Source: an uncultured Eubacteriales bacterium (GTDB lineage Bacteria > Bacillota > Clostridia > Oscillospirales > Acutalibacteraceae). Taken from it: a stretch of 7,428 nucleotides of DNA. Under the pieces are notes generated by a model. That model was not told the origin of the DNA. It made no database searches and saw only the letters and a program-made list of their open reading frames with translations. Location: NCBI GenBank assembly GCA_902462035.1, contig CABQAC010000105.1, forward strand, positions 1 through 7,428, read 5' to 3'. The translations under genes and the position numbers were made by a program. Below, piece by piece: positions 6,225 to 7,428 of this stretch. How positions within the stretch are numbered: position 1 is the first letter of the stretch; each line of letters begins with the position of its first letter.

Positions 6225-7428
6225 TATTTCCACCTCCCAATGGCAACCCACGAGATGAGCCAGTTTTGTGCGCCGCGGCTTTGACTGTCAAAAAGATTGA
6301 TTCCCGTGATAGCGGACGACGTAAAGGATTTTAACCCTGCGGATTTCAGAAGATTCCCTTCTGGCTGCAGGGTCACCGCCGGTGTGTCCGAGAATGGAAC
6401 CGGGAAAGGAATCGAATCGTTCCACGTTCCATAATAAAGATAGCCCGTTGCAATGTTAACCGCAATGTTGATGGTTGCCCTGCCGAAACAGATTTGGATA
6501 CCATTTGGAAACTTGATGAAATTACTGCCTTGTGTGCATCCGCTCCAATTGGTGGCGTTCGTAGCATTGGTTGCTTTAGGAAAGGTGTATTCCCCAAGGT
6601 TTCCGCTGTGAACCACCGTGTTTTGGTTAAAGTACAGCTTCCCCTGATATCCTTTTAACAGCATGTAGTCCGCGGCAGAGGAACTGCCGGTAACCCCGGG
6701 ATTGGGGAAGAAAATACCCTCGTTTCCATCGCATTCATCGGCAAAAAACAAGTTGTTGGCGCCGATAATGTCCGAATTCTTCAAATCCATGGCGTAGCTG
6801 TTGGCGTAAAACGACTGATTTGCGGCGAACGTCAATTTACTGCCGCCAGTCGATGGAAATACATTCTGGTCTAAGGTAGCCACCTTGTGGCCGTTCATGT
6901 AAATGTCCCCGTTTACATCAAGTGTCCGCCCCGCTTGCGGGACGGTATTGATACCGACCCGGTCCTTGCGCAACGCCAAAAGCGTTTTTGCGGGCAGAAT
7001 GGTAACCGCCGAATTTGCGCTTTTTCCCATTCCGTCTGTTAGGGTAATGTTTAGGGTATGTGTTTGTTCGATGCTAAACGTATCCTGCAACGTGCCGTTA
7101 AAGGCGATGGATTTTTTATTGGCGGTTACTGTTGGCGTTATGCTGCGTGTGGTGGAACCAATTTTATAGGTTAAGGAATAAACGTTGCGGGAATCGATGG
7201 AGGCTCCTTCTGCGGCCAGGGTCAGATTTACAGACGCTCCCTCGTTGATCCGCGCTACGGAAACGGACTTGATTTTCGGCATGGTATAAGGAAGAACATT
7301 GATTTGTTTTTTGGAGGAAAGTTCTTGGCCGTAGTCGCGGCTGTCGATGGCTTTTATCGAAACATTCAAGCTGCCGGCTTGAGCGGTTGCTGGAAAATCA
7401 CAAGTTTGGACCGCGCCCGCCGTTGGGG
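6224..7428 (-). CDS. Phage tail fibre/tip structural protein (N-terminus outside window)
   Basis: This is the C-terminal 400 residues of a larger protein; the frame stays open to the right edge, so the TTG at 7369 is not a real start. Visible residues 1 to about 145 are beta-rich, Ser/Thr-rich Ig-like sequence, for example the stretch containing SLTYKIGSTTRSITPT and TLNITLTDGMGKSANS. Then comes a short block with DRVGINTVPQAGRTLDVNGD and IYMNGHKV (about 155-182), a kind of segment common in Firmicute siphophage tail proteins (DUF859-like architecture, tentative). Another glycine- and asparagine-rich region follows, with TVVHSGNLG and an (Ala-Thr-Asn)x3 stretch (285-293). The last ~97 residues, from FIKFPNGIQICFGRATI to WLISWVAIGRWK, resemble the compact C-terminal domain of phage tail fibres that ends in W-x-x-IG-x-W and probably binds the host surface. 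The likely role is host recognition at the tail tip. A host-derived structural protein is less likely. Confidence 0.8.
   Translation of the reverse strand, partial: PTAGAVQTCDFPATAQAGSLNVSIKAIDSRDYGQELSSKKQINVLPYTMPKIKSVSVARINEGASVNLTLAAEGASIDSRNVYSLTYKIGSTTRSITPTVTANKKSIAFNGTLQDTFSIEQTHTLNITLTDGMGKSANSAVTILPAKTLLALRKDRVGINTVPQAGRTLDVNGDIYMNGHKVATLDQNVFPSTGGSKLTFAANQSFYANSYAMDLKNSDIIGANNLFFADECDGNEGIFFPNPGVTGSSSAADYMLLKGYQGKLYFNQNTVVHSGNLGEYTFPKATNATNATNWSGCTQGSNFIKFPNGIQICFGRATINIAVNIATGYLYYGTWNDSIPFPVPFSDTPAVTLQPEGNLLKSAGLKSFTSSAITGINLFDSQSRGAQNWLISWVAIGRWK
6231..6238 (-). promoter_or_regulatory. Shine-Dalgarno deciding the start of the 83-residue gene
   Basis: On the - strand GGGAGGTG lies inside the last codons of the tail fibre gene, 6-8 nt before the ATG at 6224-6222. 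It selects this start over the ATG at 6251 and fits the one-base stop-start overlap. Confidence 0.65.
6548..6574 (-). repeat. (Ala-Thr-Asn)x3 coding repeat in the tail fibre
   Basis: Three consecutive ATN triplets are encoded as GCAACCAAT, GCTACGAAC and GCCACCAAT. The amino acids repeat exactly, but the codons differ in most wobble positions, so this is a protein-level repeat and not recent DNA slippage. It sits in the linker before the C-terminal fibre domain. Confidence 0.6.

Noticed and set aside
6225..6251. Longer start (ATG at 6251) for the 83-residue gene
   Set aside because: It lacks a good ribosome binding site and would overlap the fibre C-terminus by 28 nt; the ATG at 6224 has a strong Shine-Dalgarno sequence and a TAATG junction.
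6224..6400. Possible variable repeat of a diversity-generating retroelement at the fibre C-terminus
   Set aside because: No template repeat, reverse transcriptase or adenine-biased run of AAY codons is visible in the window, and the C-terminal motif is of tail-fibre tip type, not the C-type lectin end of known DGR targets.
6903..7169. 88-codon + strand open frame opposite the tail fibre gene
   Set aside because: It is antisense to a long frame with tail-protein features, has no family resemblance and no clear ribosome binding site.
1..7428. CRISPR array, insertion sequence or toxin-antitoxin/defence system
   Set aside because: No regularly spaced repeats, transposase, inverted terminal repeats or defence-type domains are visible on either strand.

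Overview
The window looks like a chromosomal segment of a Gram-positive, Clostridia-type Firmicute. Three things point that way: the short HisG paired with the HisRS-like partner HisZ, separate (unfused) hisI and hisE genes, and strong AGGAGG-type ribosome binding sites. The phage tail gene at the right edge is also of a style common in Firmicute siphophages. The taxonomic call is an inference from gene style, not from a database match.

Left and centre (1-5885, + strand) is one compact histidine biosynthesis operon: hisZ (5' end outside the window), hisG, hisD, hisB, hisA, hisI, hisE, then a TIM-barrel sugar phosphate isomerase/epimerase-like gene. Gaps are 5 to 56 nt and nearly every gene has its own Shine-Dalgarno sequence, so co-transcription is likely. 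HisZ-HisG starts the pathway (ATP + PRPP), HisE and HisI carry out steps 2 and 3, HisA step 4, HisB the dehydration, and HisD the last two oxidations. The two subunits of imidazole glycerol phosphate synthase (hisH and hisF) are absent from the places they usually occupy, on either side of hisA, and no remnant is left there. hisC and a histidinol-phosphate phosphatase are also not in view. The last gene keeps all four metal ligands of the xylose-isomerase-like family but has no known role in histidine synthesis.

A strong hairpin with A-tract and T-tract flanks (5907-5944) separates the operon from a convergent unit. It can serve as a terminator in both directions.

Right (5973-7428, - strand) is the tail end of a phage-like cassette: a large tail fibre/tip protein whose N-terminus lies beyond the window, followed through a TAATG stop-start overlap by an unrecognised 83-residue protein. 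No integrase, holin, lysin, tRNA or obvious att site lies between this cassette and the operon terminator, so it may be the edge of a prophage, a reduced prophage or a tail-like element. I found no CRISPR array, IS element, tRNA or rRNA. Most of the window is ordinary biosynthesis. The points worth a second look are the missing hisH/hisF pair, the appended isomerase and the abrupt phage boundary.
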